From Xylocopilactobacillus apis (GTDB lineage: Bacteria; Bacillota; Bacilli; Lactobacillales; Lactobacillaceae): a DNA stretch of 64,000 bases. The notes beneath the pieces were generated by a model. It was given only the letters and a program-made list of their open reading frames with translations, did no database searches and was not told where the DNA came from. The stretch is from contig NZ_AP026801.1 of assembly GCF_033095965.1 (NCBI RefSeq), forward strand, positions 124,001-188,000, given 5' to 3'. Position 1 is the first letter of the stretch, and the number at the start of each line of letters is the position of its first letter. Below, one piece after another: positions 7,577-16,740 of this stretch. Both the position numbers and the translations under genes were made by a program.

Positions 7577-8354
7577 ATTTTGTAGCAAAATCTGGATTAG
7601 CAGGTCTGATCTTTTCGCCAAAAGTTTTTTTGAGTTCTTCAAAAGAAGCTTGGACTTCTGATGGTATGTCAACATGTGAGATAAAACCTCTTCCTTTTGG
7701 ACCGTATCCGTATTGGTCATCAGTAAGACGAGGAATTTCACCCATTAGCAGATTTATATAATCGTGAATTGACCACATTCCAGGAATTAAATTGGAATAC
7801 TTTAATTTCCCATTTTCTGAGATCACATTTGTAAAATAAGCAGCAAAATTGATAATTTGCATATCTGAGTACTTATGTAAACACGCATCCATTCTTCTCT
7901 GCATCGTTGCATCTTGGCAAATAATAATATTTTTCCCCTTTATGTCGTGATTTTTCATCAACGATAAAAGATTAGTAATATTGTTACCGCAATTAGTAGA
8001 TTTACATTCAAGATAATCGGACTTAACTCCGTATCGTTCTTTAATGTATTGATCAAAAATTTCGGCTTCACAGAGCCCGTTCGTTTTAATAGACGGCATA
8101 ACTTTTTTAACTTGTTGTCTAAGGCTTTCAGTTGTGTGCCCAACGCCACCAACAATGATGTACTTTTTTGCTATTTTATTTTTAATGCTTTTGGCAAATA
8201 AGTCACCGCCGCATATGATGCTGCCGCCAAAAAGTACCATGATGTCAGCTTGATTAATGTTGTACTTATTTTGAAGCTCATCGGAGTTTAAGTCCTTAAT
8301 GTCTCTGATTCCACAAAAATTTCCAAGAATATTGATGTTTTCTTCTGTCTTCAT
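7575..8354 (-). CDS. YdcF-like (DUF218) protein
   Basis: 259 residues. The N-terminal half carries IMVLFGGSI and KYIIVGGVGHTTESLRQQV, and the middle has CEAEIF and ESTNCGNN-like and IIICQDATMQRRMDACL blocks, the Rossmann-like pattern of YdcF/SanA (DUF218) proteins. E. coli YdcF binds S-adenosylmethionine in vitro; the reaction is unknown. No signal peptide or membrane helix is visible, so this is a cytosolic member, unlike SanA. It stands alone, convergent with the secreted-protein operon, with its end touching the shared terminator region. Confidence 0.7.
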   Translation of the reverse strand: MKTEENINILGNFCGIRDIKDLNSDELQNKYNINQADIMVLFGGSIICGGDLFAKSIKNKIAKKYIIVGGVGHTTESLRQQVKKVMPSIKTNGLCEAEIFDQYIKERYGVKSDYLECKSTNCGNNITNLLSLMKNHDIKGKNIIICQDATMQRRMDACLHKYSDMQIINFAAYFTNVISENGKLKYSNLIPGMWSIHDYINLLMGEIPRLTDDQYGYGPKGRGFISHVDIPSEVQASFEELKKTFGEKIRPANPDFATK

Positions 8355-8453
8355 AATTTAATTATAGCTTGATTTTAAATATATTAGCTGATTGCTTCTT
8401 TTCTTAAAATTTAAAGACTATAATTTATTTGGAAAGTATAATAGGAGAAAATT

Positions 8454-9449
8454 ATGAAGATCAAAAAAATTGGAATTGGACTTGTGGCAATCTCATTGCT
8501 GTCTGTTGTTGGTGTTGTTCAGCCTAATATTCAAAACGTGAAAGCAGCAGATACTAGTGTCACCGATCCAGCAATTGAAAGCTGTGAGGGCGTAGTTTGT
8601 GATATTACAAATAAGAGTGTTTATTCATATGATGCTCCTAACGGGAAAAAAGCTGAAAGTTTAGTTTATTGGGAGGTTCATAAAGTTACTTACAAAACGA
8701 CAGTTAGTGGAAATATATGGTATCAATTGACTAATGGTAAATGGGTTAATGGGAAGGAATTTTTGTTTAGTCCAACGACCTCGATGGCACCTTTAAAAGG
8801 TGAAGTCCAAACCTCAGATCTAACAGAAGGAGTTCGCGTTTATAGTAAACCTGATGAAACGGCACCCACTGCTAAATATCTTAAGAAGAATACATATTGG
8901 AAGATTTTTGGAATCCAAAATAATTATTATAACGTTGGTAAAGATCAGTGGATTCCAGTATTGGCTACATCAATTTATCCCGCTGAAAGTTTTAGATCAA
9001 GGGGCTATGTAAAAGGCAAACCATATTATGGCGTGGACGTATATAATGATCCTAGGGGGGATGTTTCACGGGAAGTTACGCTTTGGAACACGATGGATGT
9101 GATTTTTACCCATAAAGCAGTTATTGATGGCGAGATATGGTATCAAATTGAAAAAACGGACTACGGATTCTTTGATAGTGCTTCTGATAATAATCGTTTT
9201 AGAAATAAATGGGTTAAGGGCGAGGATATCTCATTTCAGCCGATAATAGAAGCAAGGTCTGAACGGACAAAAATTAATTATCATCCAGGCTACGGAGTCC
9301 GAGTGTATAAAACACCAAGTTTTGCTCAGCCAACAAAACAGCTTCTCAAGCATGGAACAATCTGGCATGTTTCCGGATATTCTAATGGATTTTTTAAGCT
9401 TGGCAAAAACCAATGGGTGCCTGGATGGTATCTTCAAAGAGTTAAATAG
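8454..9449 (+). CDS. secreted protein with SLAP-like repeats
   Basis: 331 residues. A signal peptide (KKIGIGLVAISLLSVVGVVQ, cleavage near VKAADT) precedes about four SLAP-like repeats. Each runs from an entry strand (SVYSYDAPNG, VRVYSKPDE, VDVYNDP, VRVYKTPS) through a Trp-containing strand to an exit NKWVKG / KDQWIP / KNQWVPG. SLAP domains bind cell-wall polymers in lactobacilli, so this is probably an envelope-associated protein made only of wall-binding modules. Start from a good ribosome site (AGGAG). The last repeat is most like those at the end of the GH84 enzyme at 45.8 kb. Confidence 0.75.
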   Translation: MKIKKIGIGLVAISLLSVVGVVQPNIQNVKAADTSVTDPAIESCEGVVCDITNKSVYSYDAPNGKKAESLVYWEVHKVTYKTTVSGNIWYQLTNGKWVNGKEFLFSPTTSMAPLKGEVQTSDLTEGVRVYSKPDETAPTAKYLKKNTYWKIFGIQNNYYNVGKDQWIPVLATSIYPAESFRSRGYVKGKPYYGVDVYNDPRGDVSREVTLWNTMDVIFTHKAVIDGEIWYQIEKTDYGFFDSASDNNRFRNKWVKGEDISFQPIIEARSERTKINYHPGYGVRVYKTPSFAQPTKQLLKHGTIWHVSGYSNGFFKLGKNQWVPGWYLQRVK

Positions 9450-9470
9450 TATATTGATGTTAAAAATCAA

Positions 9471-9507
9471 AAAACCAGTTAGATCTAAAATGACCTAATT
9501 GGTTTTT
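9471..9507. terminator. shared bidirectional terminator
   Basis: AAAACCAGTTA pairs with TAATTGGTTTT and is flanked by A and T runs, so it can end both the plus-strand SLAP gene and the minus-strand STM3941-like gene, whose stop lies within it. Confidence 0.7.
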
Positions 9508-10018
9508 TCATCGTTCAAGAATTGGTTCATCTGTTCAATTAGTTGACGATCGGAACAATTTTTTGCATTTTGCAGGGTTATATTTATTTCTCCATAACCT
9601 AATTTCATGTTAGCTTTAATTCCCTTTCGTTGAATTGACGACAGTTTAGATAAAATGTTATCAGGTTCTTTTAAGTAGACAGAAACAAGTTTTTGATTTA
9701 CAGACCTTTGTTCTTCAATTTTGTTAACTTCACTCCATGGAATGAGGATGTTTTTGGTTGCGATCGCACTACTGTAATCGTAAAATCAGTCTTTGTTAAG
9801 GATCACGAGCTTTTTCCGCCAAAGAGTTGTTTGACAATGAAAAATTCGCCAGCACCAAAAAATGCAACGATGAACAATCCGATCAATACATAGGAAAAAC
9901 TTTTTTCAATGATTCCAAATATCAGCAAAAATAAACTTACTAGTAACATTAGTAAGCATACAATAGATAAAAAGGTCTGTTTCAGTTTACTTTGATATAC
10001 AACAAATTCTTTATTCAT
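9495..10018 (-). pseudogene. STM3941-family membrane protein, frameshifted
   Basis: The intact first frame (MNKEFVVYQSKLKQTF, then two membrane segments, ending FGGKSS) stops at 9803. A second frame resumes at once as LVILNKD, one in-frame TGA where Gly is expected, then FYDYSSAIATKNILIPWSEV through INITLQNAKNCSDRQLIEQM to a stop at 9495-9497. Together they give a normal STM3941-type protein of about 174 residues: two helices, then a PH-like domain with the IPWSEI motif. Adding one A to the A5 run near 9815 restores the frame but not the TGA, so two lesions exist. Function of the family is unknown. Confidence 0.75.
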
Positions 10019-10023
10019 AATAA

Positions 10024-10284
10024 TTATAGCGCTGTAAAAAATGTAATAAGCCCAAAGATAATTCCGGGGAAATTAGCTAAAGCAATCGGAAGATCTCTTG
10101 GCTTTTTCTTTAATCCATATGTCACCCATAAAGTACAATTAATTGCTGCAACAAGAGGTTGAATCGGATTTCCTTTTGAACCTGACAAATTATTCATAAT
10201 CTGAGGGATATAAGAAACATACATCATCACAGACATTGCGGTTGCAACGATACTAAGATACTTAATAAATTTACTATTTTCCAC
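10024..10284 (-). CDS. SemiSWEET-type PQ-loop sugar transporter
   Basis: 86 residues, three membrane helices. Helix 1 contains SYIPQIMNNL (the PQ motif), helix 2 contains PLVAAINCTLWVTYGL with the conserved Asn and Trp, then KKPRDLPIALANFPGIIFG. This is the layout of a bacterial SemiSWEET, which dimerises to form a facilitative sugar pore. The substrate is not evident. Five bases separate it from the STM3941-like gene, so the two were probably one transcript. Confidence 0.88.
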   Translation of the reverse strand: MENSKFIKYLSIVATAMSVMMYVSYIPQIMNNLSGSKGNPIQPLVAAINCTLWVTYGLKKKPRDLPIALANFPGIIFGLITFFTAL

Positions 10285-10312
10285 TTCTTACTCCTGAATA
10301 AAATTTGTTTAC

Positions 10313-10337
10313 AAAAAAAGCATCGCTAACACGATGT
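10313..10337 (-). terminator. terminator after tRNA-Arg
   Basis: On the minus strand CATCG-TGTTAG-CGATG followed by CTTTTTTT, six bases past the tRNA 3' end. Confidence 0.75.
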
Positions 10338-10342
10338 TTCAA

Positions 10343-10416
10343 TGGCCCCTGTGAGAGTCGAACTCACAACCTACGGTTTCGAAGACCGGTGCTCTATCCA
10401 ATTGCGCTAAGGAGCC
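10343..10416 (-). tRNA. tRNA-Arg (anticodon UCG)
   Basis: Seven-bp acceptor stem GGCTCCT/AGGGGCC with one G-U pair, discriminator A, D arm, anticodon loop CTTCGAA (UCG, reading CGA) and T arm GTGAGTTCGACTCTCAC. The first anticodon-stem pair is a C-T mismatch. The 3' CCA is not encoded. It is followed by its own terminator. Confidence 0.93.
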
Positions 10417-10455
10417 AAAAATCAATATTTATATCATACAACAAGATTGATCATT

Positions 10456-11334
10456 TTAGTTGGATTCTTTTATTTTTTCTATTAAATCTGGATTGAATTT
10501 TCCTTCTTTAAGCATTGCAACTTCACACTTATAAGGTGATTTTCCTTCAATGCTAGGGGTTTCTAAAATTTTAGGAATCGATTCTAACTTTGGGTCGTGG
10601 GCAATATTGTTTAGTGCATCAAATCCGATTGTTCCAAATCCGATATTTTCATGGCGGTCTTTATGAGAGCCAACAGGATTTTTTGAGTCGTTTAAATGGA
10701 GAACTTTTAAGCGATCTAACCCAATTACTTGGTCGAATTCTTCAAGGACACCATCGAAATTATTTTTGACATCATATCCTGCGTCATTAGTGTGACAGGT
10801 ATCAAAAGTTACCGATAATTTATCATTTAAAGTAACGTGTTCAATGATGTAGGCAAGCTGCTCAAAAGTTGTTCCGATCTCGCTGCCTTTTCCAGCCATT
10901 GTTTCAATTGCAATCTGAATTTTTTGTTCTTTAGTAATTACTTCATTGAGCCCTTTAATTAGGCTTTCAATTCCAACATCAACGCCAGCTCCGACATGGG
11001 CTCCCGGATGAAGAACGATTTGAGTGGCACCAAGAGCTTCTGATCGTTTTACTTCTTCTTTTAAAAATTCAACGCCAAAATCAAAAACGTTTTTCTTAAC
11101 AGAATTAGCGAGATTAATAACGTAAGGAGCATGGACAACCATTTTAGAAAGTCCGTGCTCTTTCATCATCTCTTTGCCTTCTTCAATTTTTGGCAGATCA
11201 AGAGGGGAACGCCGAGTATTTTGCGGAGCTCCTGTATAAATCATGAGAGTTGTTTCTTTGTCATTAATCGCACCTTCGACTGATGATACCAGCATATTAC
11301 TGCCAGAAAATGGCTGAACTGAACCGATTAGCAT
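10456..11334 (-). CDS. nfo: deoxyribonuclease IV (endonuclease IV)
   Basis: 292 residues, the usual length. Signature blocks of the TIM-barrel AP endonuclease are visible: [93 protein letters not shown]. These hold the nine His/Asp/Glu ligands of the trinuclear zinc site. It cleaves DNA 5' to abasic sites in base excision repair in the cytoplasm. It stands alone between tRNA-Arg and a divergent gene. Confidence 0.96.
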   Translation of the reverse strand: MLIGSVQPFSGSNMLVSSVEGAINDKETTLMIYTGAPQNTRRSPLDLPKIEEGKEMMKEHGLSKMVVHAPYVINLANSVKKNVFDFGVEFLKEEVKRSEALGATQIVLHPGAHVGAGVDVGIESLIKGLNEVITKEQKIQIAIETMAGKGSEIGTTFEQLAYIIEHVTLNDKLSVTFDTCHTNDAGYDVKNNFDGVLEEFDQVIGLDRLKVLHLNDSKNPVGSHKDRHENIGFGTIGFDALNNIAHDPKLESIPKILETPSIEGKSPYKCEVAMLKEGKFNPDLIEKIKESN

Positions 11335-11452
11335 TTTAAATGAACCTTTCTTTCTGAGATTTCCTCAAAGTCAGAGTTTTAGATATAATATCTATAATAG
11401 AATATAATTAAGAAAATAAAAACTTTTAATCAATTTATAATATAAGGATAAA

Positions 11453-11920
11453 ATGGCAAAACAAAATATAACACCTTGGGATGAAGCAGCGCGTCAAGGA
11501 CTTAAAGAATTGCAAGATCTAGAGAATAAAGAACAAGCACATGATGAGCTTCCTAATGTTCATGATTTAAAATTACCAATGCTGCCTTTGAGTGAACAGC
11601 TGACCATTGCGCAAAAGATCCGTAAACATTATGAAGATCAGAATTATCGAACTTTAATTAAAATTTATACCCCCCAAGCTCGGTTTATTTATCTTGATTT
11701 GTTTGGCGGTCAAGAGCTCGATCATCCCGTGTATAGTGACACAGGCGAATTTGTTTTACCAGCATCAGATGGACAGCAAATTTTGGCAATTCAAAACTTA
11801 ATCTATTATCACAAGCTTGATCCTGAAAAAGAAACAAAAATTGCTTTTCAGTTGACTTGGGATCATGATTTGGCCAAAAATAATCCTCAAAAGTTACATC
11901 AGAATTTTTATGAAAAATAA
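11453..11920 (+). CDS. conserved hypothetical protein
   Basis: 155 residues, acidic and soluble, with no signal peptide or membrane segment. The N-terminus is charged and helical (PWDEAARQGLKELQDLENKE). The middle PLSEQLTIAQKIRKHYEDQNY and a mixed C-terminal part (RFIYLDLFGG, QILAIQNLIYYHKLDPE, FQLTWDHDLAKNNP) look like a small globular domain. I do not recognise a family with certainty. It has its own promoter gap after divergent nfo and its own terminator, so it is a single-gene unit. Codon use resembles its neighbours. Confidence 0.6.
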   Translation: MAKQNITPWDEAARQGLKELQDLENKEQAHDELPNVHDLKLPMLPLSEQLTIAQKIRKHYEDQNYRTLIKIYTPQARFIYLDLFGGQELDHPVYSDTGEFVLPASDGQQILAIQNLIYYHKLDPEKETKIAFQLTWDHDLAKNNPQKLHQNFYEK

Positions 11921-11940
11921 TTAATGAAGTTAGTTGCTTT

Positions 11941-11978
11941 AAAAGAACTAATTGCAGCTGTGAATTAGTTCTTTTTTA
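11941..11978 (+). terminator. intrinsic terminator
   Basis: AAAAGAACTAATT pairs with AATTAGTTCTTTTTT around an AGCTG-containing loop, directly behind the 11453-11920 gene. Confidence 0.85.
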
Positions 11979-11995
11979 TTAATTGGGAAAGCCAA

Positions 11996-13207
11996 ATGAA
12001 ATTTAAAAATATTAAAATTTTTGCGTTTATTGCGCTAGGAATTATGATTGGTGGAGGCTTTAGCTATGTTTACTATGTTAAACGAGTTCGTCCTCGTCAT
12101 TTAATAGCCCAACAACAGCAAGTTTACACTGTTCGTAAGCAAGATCAACAAAAAATTGATCATCTGCAGGAGGTCAATCATCAATTAGCAATGAGAGGAC
12201 TGTTGGAGGATGAAAATAAAGAAGTTATTGATCGCTTGTCACCGTCTAAGAGTCAATCCATTGATAAGCTGATGGATAAAAATTACTATATTGGTTCGGC
12301 CTTGCTTTTTAAGGATGGACAAATTGTTTATAAAAAGGGATTTGGGTATTCAGATTATCAAACCAAAAAGAAAAACACGTCAAATTCCCTTTATCAGTGG
12401 GCATCACTTCAAAAGTCGATCACTGCTGTTCTAATCATGAAATCAGTTGAAGAGGGGAACCTTAAATTAACAGACCACTTAAGTAAATTTTATCCCACAG
12501 TTCCTGGGAGCCAAAAGATTACAATCCGCCAAATGTTAAATATGACTTCTGGTTTATCTGTTAAAGACGGTAAACCAATCATTCCGGCTAAGGACGTCAT
12601 TAAAGATAATATTTCGCGAACAACTTTTGATCAAAAAAAGTGGAATCATGCCATGTATTCGCCTGTTAACTATGTATTAATGGCAGGAATTTTAGAAAAG
12701 GTGAATGACACAAATTATTATCAGTTAATTCAAGATAAGATTTTTAAACCGCTAAAGCTTAAAAATGTTGGATTTACTTCAGCTGTTGATTGGAAGCCGA
12801 TTCAGATGTTTAGTTATCAAACTCCGACACCTAAGACTGCACCCTATTTAAAGACGATTCCGACCAATCCGCTTACTTACACTAAAGAATTAGGAACAGG
12901 GAATGTTTATTCAACAGCTCAAACGCTTTTAGAAACGCAATTATCTATTGTTGCTGGAAAAATCATTTCTAAAGATGACCTGAGGACTTTACGCAATACT
13001 ACAGGGGGCTATTATGCAGGCGGTGTGTATAACTACGACGATCATTTTTATTCTCACGGCTTAATTGCCGGATATGAAACTAGTATGTACATCACAAATG
13101 ATGGTACTAACGCAATAATTTTAATGAGCAACCGCAGTATTCCGTATCCAGATTTGAAGAAATCATATTCCTTTATTAGTTCACTTTACAACCAAATGAT
13201 GAAATAA
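11996..13207 (+). CDS. membrane-anchored serine hydrolase (class C beta-lactamase/PBP-like)
   Basis: 403 residues. One N-terminal membrane anchor (about 5-27) and a charged linker (to about 85) precede an extracellular beta-lactamase-fold domain. The catalytic SxxK is SLQK at 137-140 (LYQWASLQKSITAVLI), the second motif is Y-x-N in YSPVNYVLMAG, and GYYAGGVYNYDDHFYSHGL supplies the third (H-x-G-type) motif. Such proteins act on peptidoglycan or D-amino-acid esters; lactobacilli hold many paralogs. It is paralogous over its full length to 18397-19614 (shared LYQWASLQKS, ELGTGN-YSTAQTLLETQL). Ribosome site is weak (GGGAAAG). Confidence 0.82.
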   Translation: MKFKNIKIFAFIALGIMIGGGFSYVYYVKRVRPRHLIAQQQQVYTVRKQDQQKIDHLQEVNHQLAMRGLLEDENKEVIDRLSPSKSQSIDKLMDKNYYIGSALLFKDGQIVYKKGFGYSDYQTKKKNTSNSLYQWASLQKSITAVLIMKSVEEGNLKLTDHLSKFYPTVPGSQKITIRQMLNMTSGLSVKDGKPIIPAKDVIKDNISRTTFDQKKWNHAMYSPVNYVLMAGILEKVNDTNYYQLIQDKIFKPLKLKNVGFTSAVDWKPIQMFSYQTPTPKTAPYLKTIPTNPLTYTKELGTGNVYSTAQTLLETQLSIVAGKIISKDDLRTLRNTTGGYYAGGVYNYDDHFYSHGLIAGYETSMYITNDGTNAIILMSNRSIPYPDLKKSYSFISSLYNQMMK

Positions 13208-13260
13208 TATTAAAGACTTTTTGTTGAGAAGGATATATGATATAGGCAGGAGGCAATTTT

Positions 13261-14802
13261 ATGGACGAAAAAGTATATAAGGAATATTTTTATGACGCAA
13301 CGGGGTTTGATACGCAAGATGGTGGTTACAAAGAGCTTGAAACGCCGGATGTAGAGCCAAACCCAATTGATATTCTAAATTTGTTGAAGCCTGATCAAGA
13401 AACGGATACAGATATCTACTATACAGTTTGTGCACAGACTGGCGAAACCCAAATTTTACCTGGAGAAAAAACCAAAACATGGGGTTATAATAATTCGATT
13501 TTAGGTAAAACAATCGTGTTTCCTGTGGGGAAACATATCCATGTGACTTTGCAGAATCGTCTGCCAGAAGTTACAACTTTTCATTGGCATGGTTTAAATG
13601 TATCTGGACCTTATGTTGATGGGGGCTGTCATGCACCTGTTTATCCAGGAGAAGATAAGCAAATTGATTTTACTTTAAATCAACCGGCAGCTACTAATTG
13701 GCTTCATGCTCACCCTTGTCCAGCCACAGCTGAGCAAGTTTATAACGGTTTAGCAACAATGGTAATTGTGACTGATGAACATGAAGCGAGTTTGAACTTG
13801 CCTCGTACTTATGGAGTAGATGATATCCCAGTGGTTTTGCAGGATCGGACATTTCATGAACATAATCAGCTTGATTATCGCGCAGACTATGATCCTGATG
13901 GGGTTTTAGGTGTTACTCCGTTGATTAATGGAACGGTCAATGCTTATTTTGACGTTACAGCACCTAAAATTAGATTGCGTCTATTAAATGGAGCAAACCG
14001 GCGCGAATGGCGCTTACATTTTGATGATGATCTTGAATTCGATCAGATTTCAGGCGATGGTAGTTTACTGCCGCATCCAGTTCATTTTACAAAACTGATG
14101 TTATCATGTGCTGAAAGAGCTGATATTGTGGTCGATTTTAGTAAATATCAAGCTGGTGATGAAGTTATTTTATACTCTGACGACACTCCGATTTTAACAT
14201 TTAGAATTAAAGAATTTACTAATGATCGACATACAGAAGTGCCGGAAAACTTAATTGATATCAAGGCACCAGAAGTTGATCCCGAAACGCCAGTTCGTAA
14301 AGTTTCAATGTCTGGCATGGATGAAGCAGTCATGATGGATCATAAAAAGTTTAAAATGGATCGAATTGATGCTGAACAGCCAGTAGGTCTTGCTCAATAC
14401 TGGGATGTGACGAATACAAATGGTCGTAAAGGCGGAATGATTCATCCGTTCCATTGTCACGGAATGAGTTTTTTGGTGATTTCTCGTAATGGGCATGAGC
14501 CATATGCTAATGAATATGGTTATAAAGATACTGTTGCAGTTAATCCAAGTGAGACGGTTCGCATTCTGGTTCGTTTTGATCTAGCAGGACTTTACATGTA
14601 TCACTGCCATATTTTAGAGCATGAAGATGGCGGCATGATGGCACAAATTGAAACTTACGTTCCGGGTGAACCACGCAAGCATTATGAACTGATGACCATG
14701 GATAAATTGATGAAGGCATTTTCTGAAGAGAGAGGAATTCCGGAAGATGAACTTTGGCTTCCTGGGATGGATTCGTATCATAAGATGCACATGGAAATGT
14801 AA
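13261..14802 (+). CDS. multicopper oxidase
   Basis: 513 residues with AGGAGG before the ATG. Three cupredoxin domains. Copper motifs: HWHGLN and NWLHAHPC in domain 1, HPFHCHGMSFL and YHCHILEHEDGGMMAQ in domain 3, the type 1 and trinuclear sites. The HPFHLHG motif has Cys in place of Leu. No Tat or Sec signal is present, so it should be cytosolic, as in other lactobacillar enzymes of this kind, which oxidise phenols, biogenic amines or Cu(I) with reduction of O2 to water. A His/Met-rich tail (SYHKMHMEM) may bind copper. It is a single gene with a terminator. Confidence 0.92.
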   Translation: MDEKVYKEYFYDATGFDTQDGGYKELETPDVEPNPIDILNLLKPDQETDTDIYYTVCAQTGETQILPGEKTKTWGYNNSILGKTIVFPVGKHIHVTLQNRLPEVTTFHWHGLNVSGPYVDGGCHAPVYPGEDKQIDFTLNQPAATNWLHAHPCPATAEQVYNGLATMVIVTDEHEASLNLPRTYGVDDIPVVLQDRTFHEHNQLDYRADYDPDGVLGVTPLINGTVNAYFDVTAPKIRLRLLNGANRREWRLHFDDDLEFDQISGDGSLLPHPVHFTKLMLSCAERADIVVDFSKYQAGDEVILYSDDTPILTFRIKEFTNDRHTEVPENLIDIKAPEVDPETPVRKVSMSGMDEAVMMDHKKFKMDRIDAEQPVGLAQYWDVTNTNGRKGGMIHPFHCHGMSFLVISRNGHEPYANEYGYKDTVAVNPSETVRILVRFDLAGLYMYHCHILEHEDGGMMAQIETYVPGEPRKHYELMTMDKLMKAFSEERGIPEDELWLPGMDSYHKMHMEM

Positions 14803-14836
14803 CAAAAAAGACAAAATTTCTTTTGCCTTTAGTCTG

Positions 14837-14866
14837 AGAAGTATTTAATGAATACTTCTTTTTTTT
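14837..14866 (+). terminator. intrinsic terminator of the multicopper oxidase gene
   Basis: AGAAGTATT, loop TAATG, AATACTTCT, then eight T. Confidence 0.85.
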
Positions 14867-14887
14867 GAAAATAAGTTCTTAGTAAAC

Positions 14888-15145
14888 TTAAGCGGAAATT
14901 AATTCGATGCTTAATTCAAATCCTAATCCTTTAGCGTATCTATTTAAAGTTTTTAAAGTTGGCAGTGAATCTAGTGCTTCTAATTTTGCTAATTGCGGTT
15001 GAGGCATTCCGATTCTTTTTGACAGCTCTTTTTGTGAGATACCTTTTTTGATTCGTTCAGAATATAATTCTGCCATCGTATCGATAATAAATTTTTCGTC
15101 TTCTTGAATTGAAGAAAAACTGGATTCTAGTTCTGTTAATTTCAC
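14888..15145 (-). CDS. Xre-type helix-turn-helix protein (antitoxin-like)
   Basis: 85 residues. A helical N-terminus (FIIDTMAELYSERIKKG) leads into an HTH, ISQKELSKRIGMPQPQLAKLE, then LPTLKTLNRYAKGLGFELSIEL. This layout (HTH in the C-terminal half of a short protein) is typical of HigA/HicB-associated or RelB-like antitoxins. No toxin gene adjoins it: upstream is a phosphatase on the same strand, downstream the convergent oxidase. It is thus an orphan regulator or a relic antitoxin. Confidence 0.75.
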   Translation of the reverse strand: MKLTELESSFSSIQEDEKFIIDTMAELYSERIKKGISQKELSKRIGMPQPQLAKLEALDSLPTLKTLNRYAKGLGFELSIELISA

Positions 15146-15179
15146 TTTTTTTCACCTTTCCAGTTTTTTAAAACCTTAA

Positions 15180-15764
15180 TCATGATTCCAGCGAACTAAA
15201 GTCATGATTATACATATTTTGAAATGAAAATACATCATTTTCATAGATAAATTTGAGTACGCAGCAGTTTTCATAAGGTAAGTAATTGCTGTTGGCTTCG
15301 TACTTACGCCAAGCGCGGGCAAAACTTCTAATCGCACCGCCATGAGAAACAATCAGAATATTAGATGAATGATCCTGAGTTACAATATCTTTAATAGTAG
15401 TGCTCATTCTTTTTTGAACGTCAAGGTCGCTTTCACCGCCGAAAAGCGGAAAGAAATTCGCATCATTATTAAAAGGGTAAAGATAATCTGATTCAGCTTC
15501 AAAAACGCCATAGTTCCATTCTTTTAACCCTTTTAAGCGTTTGTATGGCAGATCGGTTATTTGCAAAAGTGTGTCTTCAGTTCTTTCCAAAGTTGAACAG
15601 TACGCACTTTCAAGTTTGATTTGATTTTCAGGAAAATATTGACTGGCAATTTTCGCCTGATTAACTCCTTTTTCAGTTAAAGGTGAATCTGACCAACCTT
15701 GAATTCGGTGTTGAGAATTAAATAAAGTTTGTCCATGACGCATTAAATAAATAGTTTGGGACAT
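15180..15764 (-). CDS. histidine phosphatase family protein
   Basis: 194 residues. MRHGQTLFN holds the catalytic RHG, GWSDSPLTEKG and STLERTEDT the second Arg and context, EWNYGVFE the acid, and ILIVSHGGAIRSF the second His. These are the hallmarks of the phosphoglycerate-mutase-like phosphatases. Likely a broad phosphatase rather than glycolytic mutase, because the length is short and the region around residue 100 differs. It lies 34 bases upstream of the HTH gene on the same strand, so they may be cotranscribed. Confidence 0.88.
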   Translation of the reverse strand: MSQTIYLMRHGQTLFNSQHRIQGWSDSPLTEKGVNQAKIASQYFPENQIKLESAYCSTLERTEDTLLQITDLPYKRLKGLKEWNYGVFEAESDYLYPFNNDANFFPLFGGESDLDVQKRMSTTIKDIVTQDHSSNILIVSHGGAIRSFARAWRKYEANSNYLPYENCCVLKFIYENDVFSFQNMYNHDFSSLES

Positions 15765-15836
15765 AAAAATTGTTTTCCTCTTTCTACGTTATTAATAATA
15801 AGATAACATAATATATAGAATAAATTCGGGGTAAAA

Positions 15837-16736
15837 ATGGATCAAATTATTAAAAGTCTTCAAGATCATTGGCAGCAAAACCGCACGCAAGATTTAGAAA
15901 AATTTGCATTACAGCCAAGACCAGCGGGAGCTCGCATTGAAACAGATTATAAATATGTCGCTCATGGTGATAATGAGCAAACTTTAAATTTATATTTTCC
16001 TGAAAGTGCGATGCCCAAAAAACTACCAACAATTATTGATATTCATGGTGGCGGATGGATGTATGGCGATCGTAACTTGAATAACAATTATTGCTTGTAT
16101 CTAGCATCTCTTGGATATGCAGTAATGGCGATGAGTTATCGACTTTTTCCAAAAGTCGGAATTAAAAGTATGGTGCAGGATATTTTTTCGAGTTTACATT
16201 GGTTAGAAGATTATCGCTCGGATGAGTTTGACCTCAGCAAAGTTTTATTAACAGGCGATTCAGCAGGGGGACATCTTGCTGCTTTAGTAATGGAGATTCA
16301 ATCAAATGAAAAATTACAGCAGATTTATGGAGTGAAACCTGTTAATTTTTCGTTTTCTTTGGTTGCTATTACTTGTGGGGTAGTTGAACCAGATCAGCTT
16401 AAGTCAGTAAAAGATTCATTGATGGCACAAGCTAAAGATGTTTATCATCAACTTTTCATTAAGGAAGGAAATATCCCATTTAACTTTTCAGAAGTTATTA
16501 GTGATGGCACAAAAATGCCAGAAGTAATGGTGATAGGTGGTGGTCAAGATCGTTTTATCAGCCAAACCGAGTTATTAATAAAACTTCTCAAAGATCATAA
16601 TTATCGTTTTACTGCCAATTTAATTGAATTTGATGAAGGACCGCATTTAGGTCATGTCTTTAATGTTAGTAATTGGGAATGGCCCGAAAGTATCAGAGTG
16701 AATCAAAAAATGATAGAACAGTTTATTAAGGAATAG
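15837..16736 (+). CDS. alpha/beta hydrolase (HSL-type esterase)
   Basis: 299 residues. The oxyanion motif is DIHGGGWMYGD, the nucleophile elbow is LTGDSAGGHLAAL (GDSAG), and the Asp/His pair is probably in IGGGQDRFISQTE and GPHLGHVF. This is the hormone-sensitive-lipase (bHSL) pattern of cytosolic carboxylesterases acting on short acyl esters. It overlaps nothing and is followed after four bases by a GNAT gene, so the two are an operon. The ATG at 15837 has a GGGG ribosome site. Confidence 0.88.
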   Translation: MDQIIKSLQDHWQQNRTQDLEKFALQPRPAGARIETDYKYVAHGDNEQTLNLYFPESAMPKKLPTIIDIHGGGWMYGDRNLNNNYCLYLASLGYAVMAMSYRLFPKVGIKSMVQDIFSSLHWLEDYRSDEFDLSKVLLTGDSAGGHLAALVMEIQSNEKLQQIYGVKPVNFSFSLVAITCGVVEPDQLKSVKDSLMAQAKDVYHQLFIKEGNIPFNFSEVISDGTKMPEVMVIGGGQDRFISQTELLIKLLKDHNYRFTANLIEFDEGPHLGHVFNVSNWEWPESIRVNQKMIEQFIKE

Positions 16737-16740
16737 CTAA

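Noticed and set aside
7526-7741. Minus-strand frame starting at 7741
   Set aside because: It overlaps the well-supported YdcF-like gene in another frame and its product has no recognisable pattern.
14888-15145. Toxin-antitoxin pair around the Xre-type protein
   Set aside because: Neighbouring genes are a phosphatase and a multicopper oxidase; no RelE/HigB-like frame adjoins.
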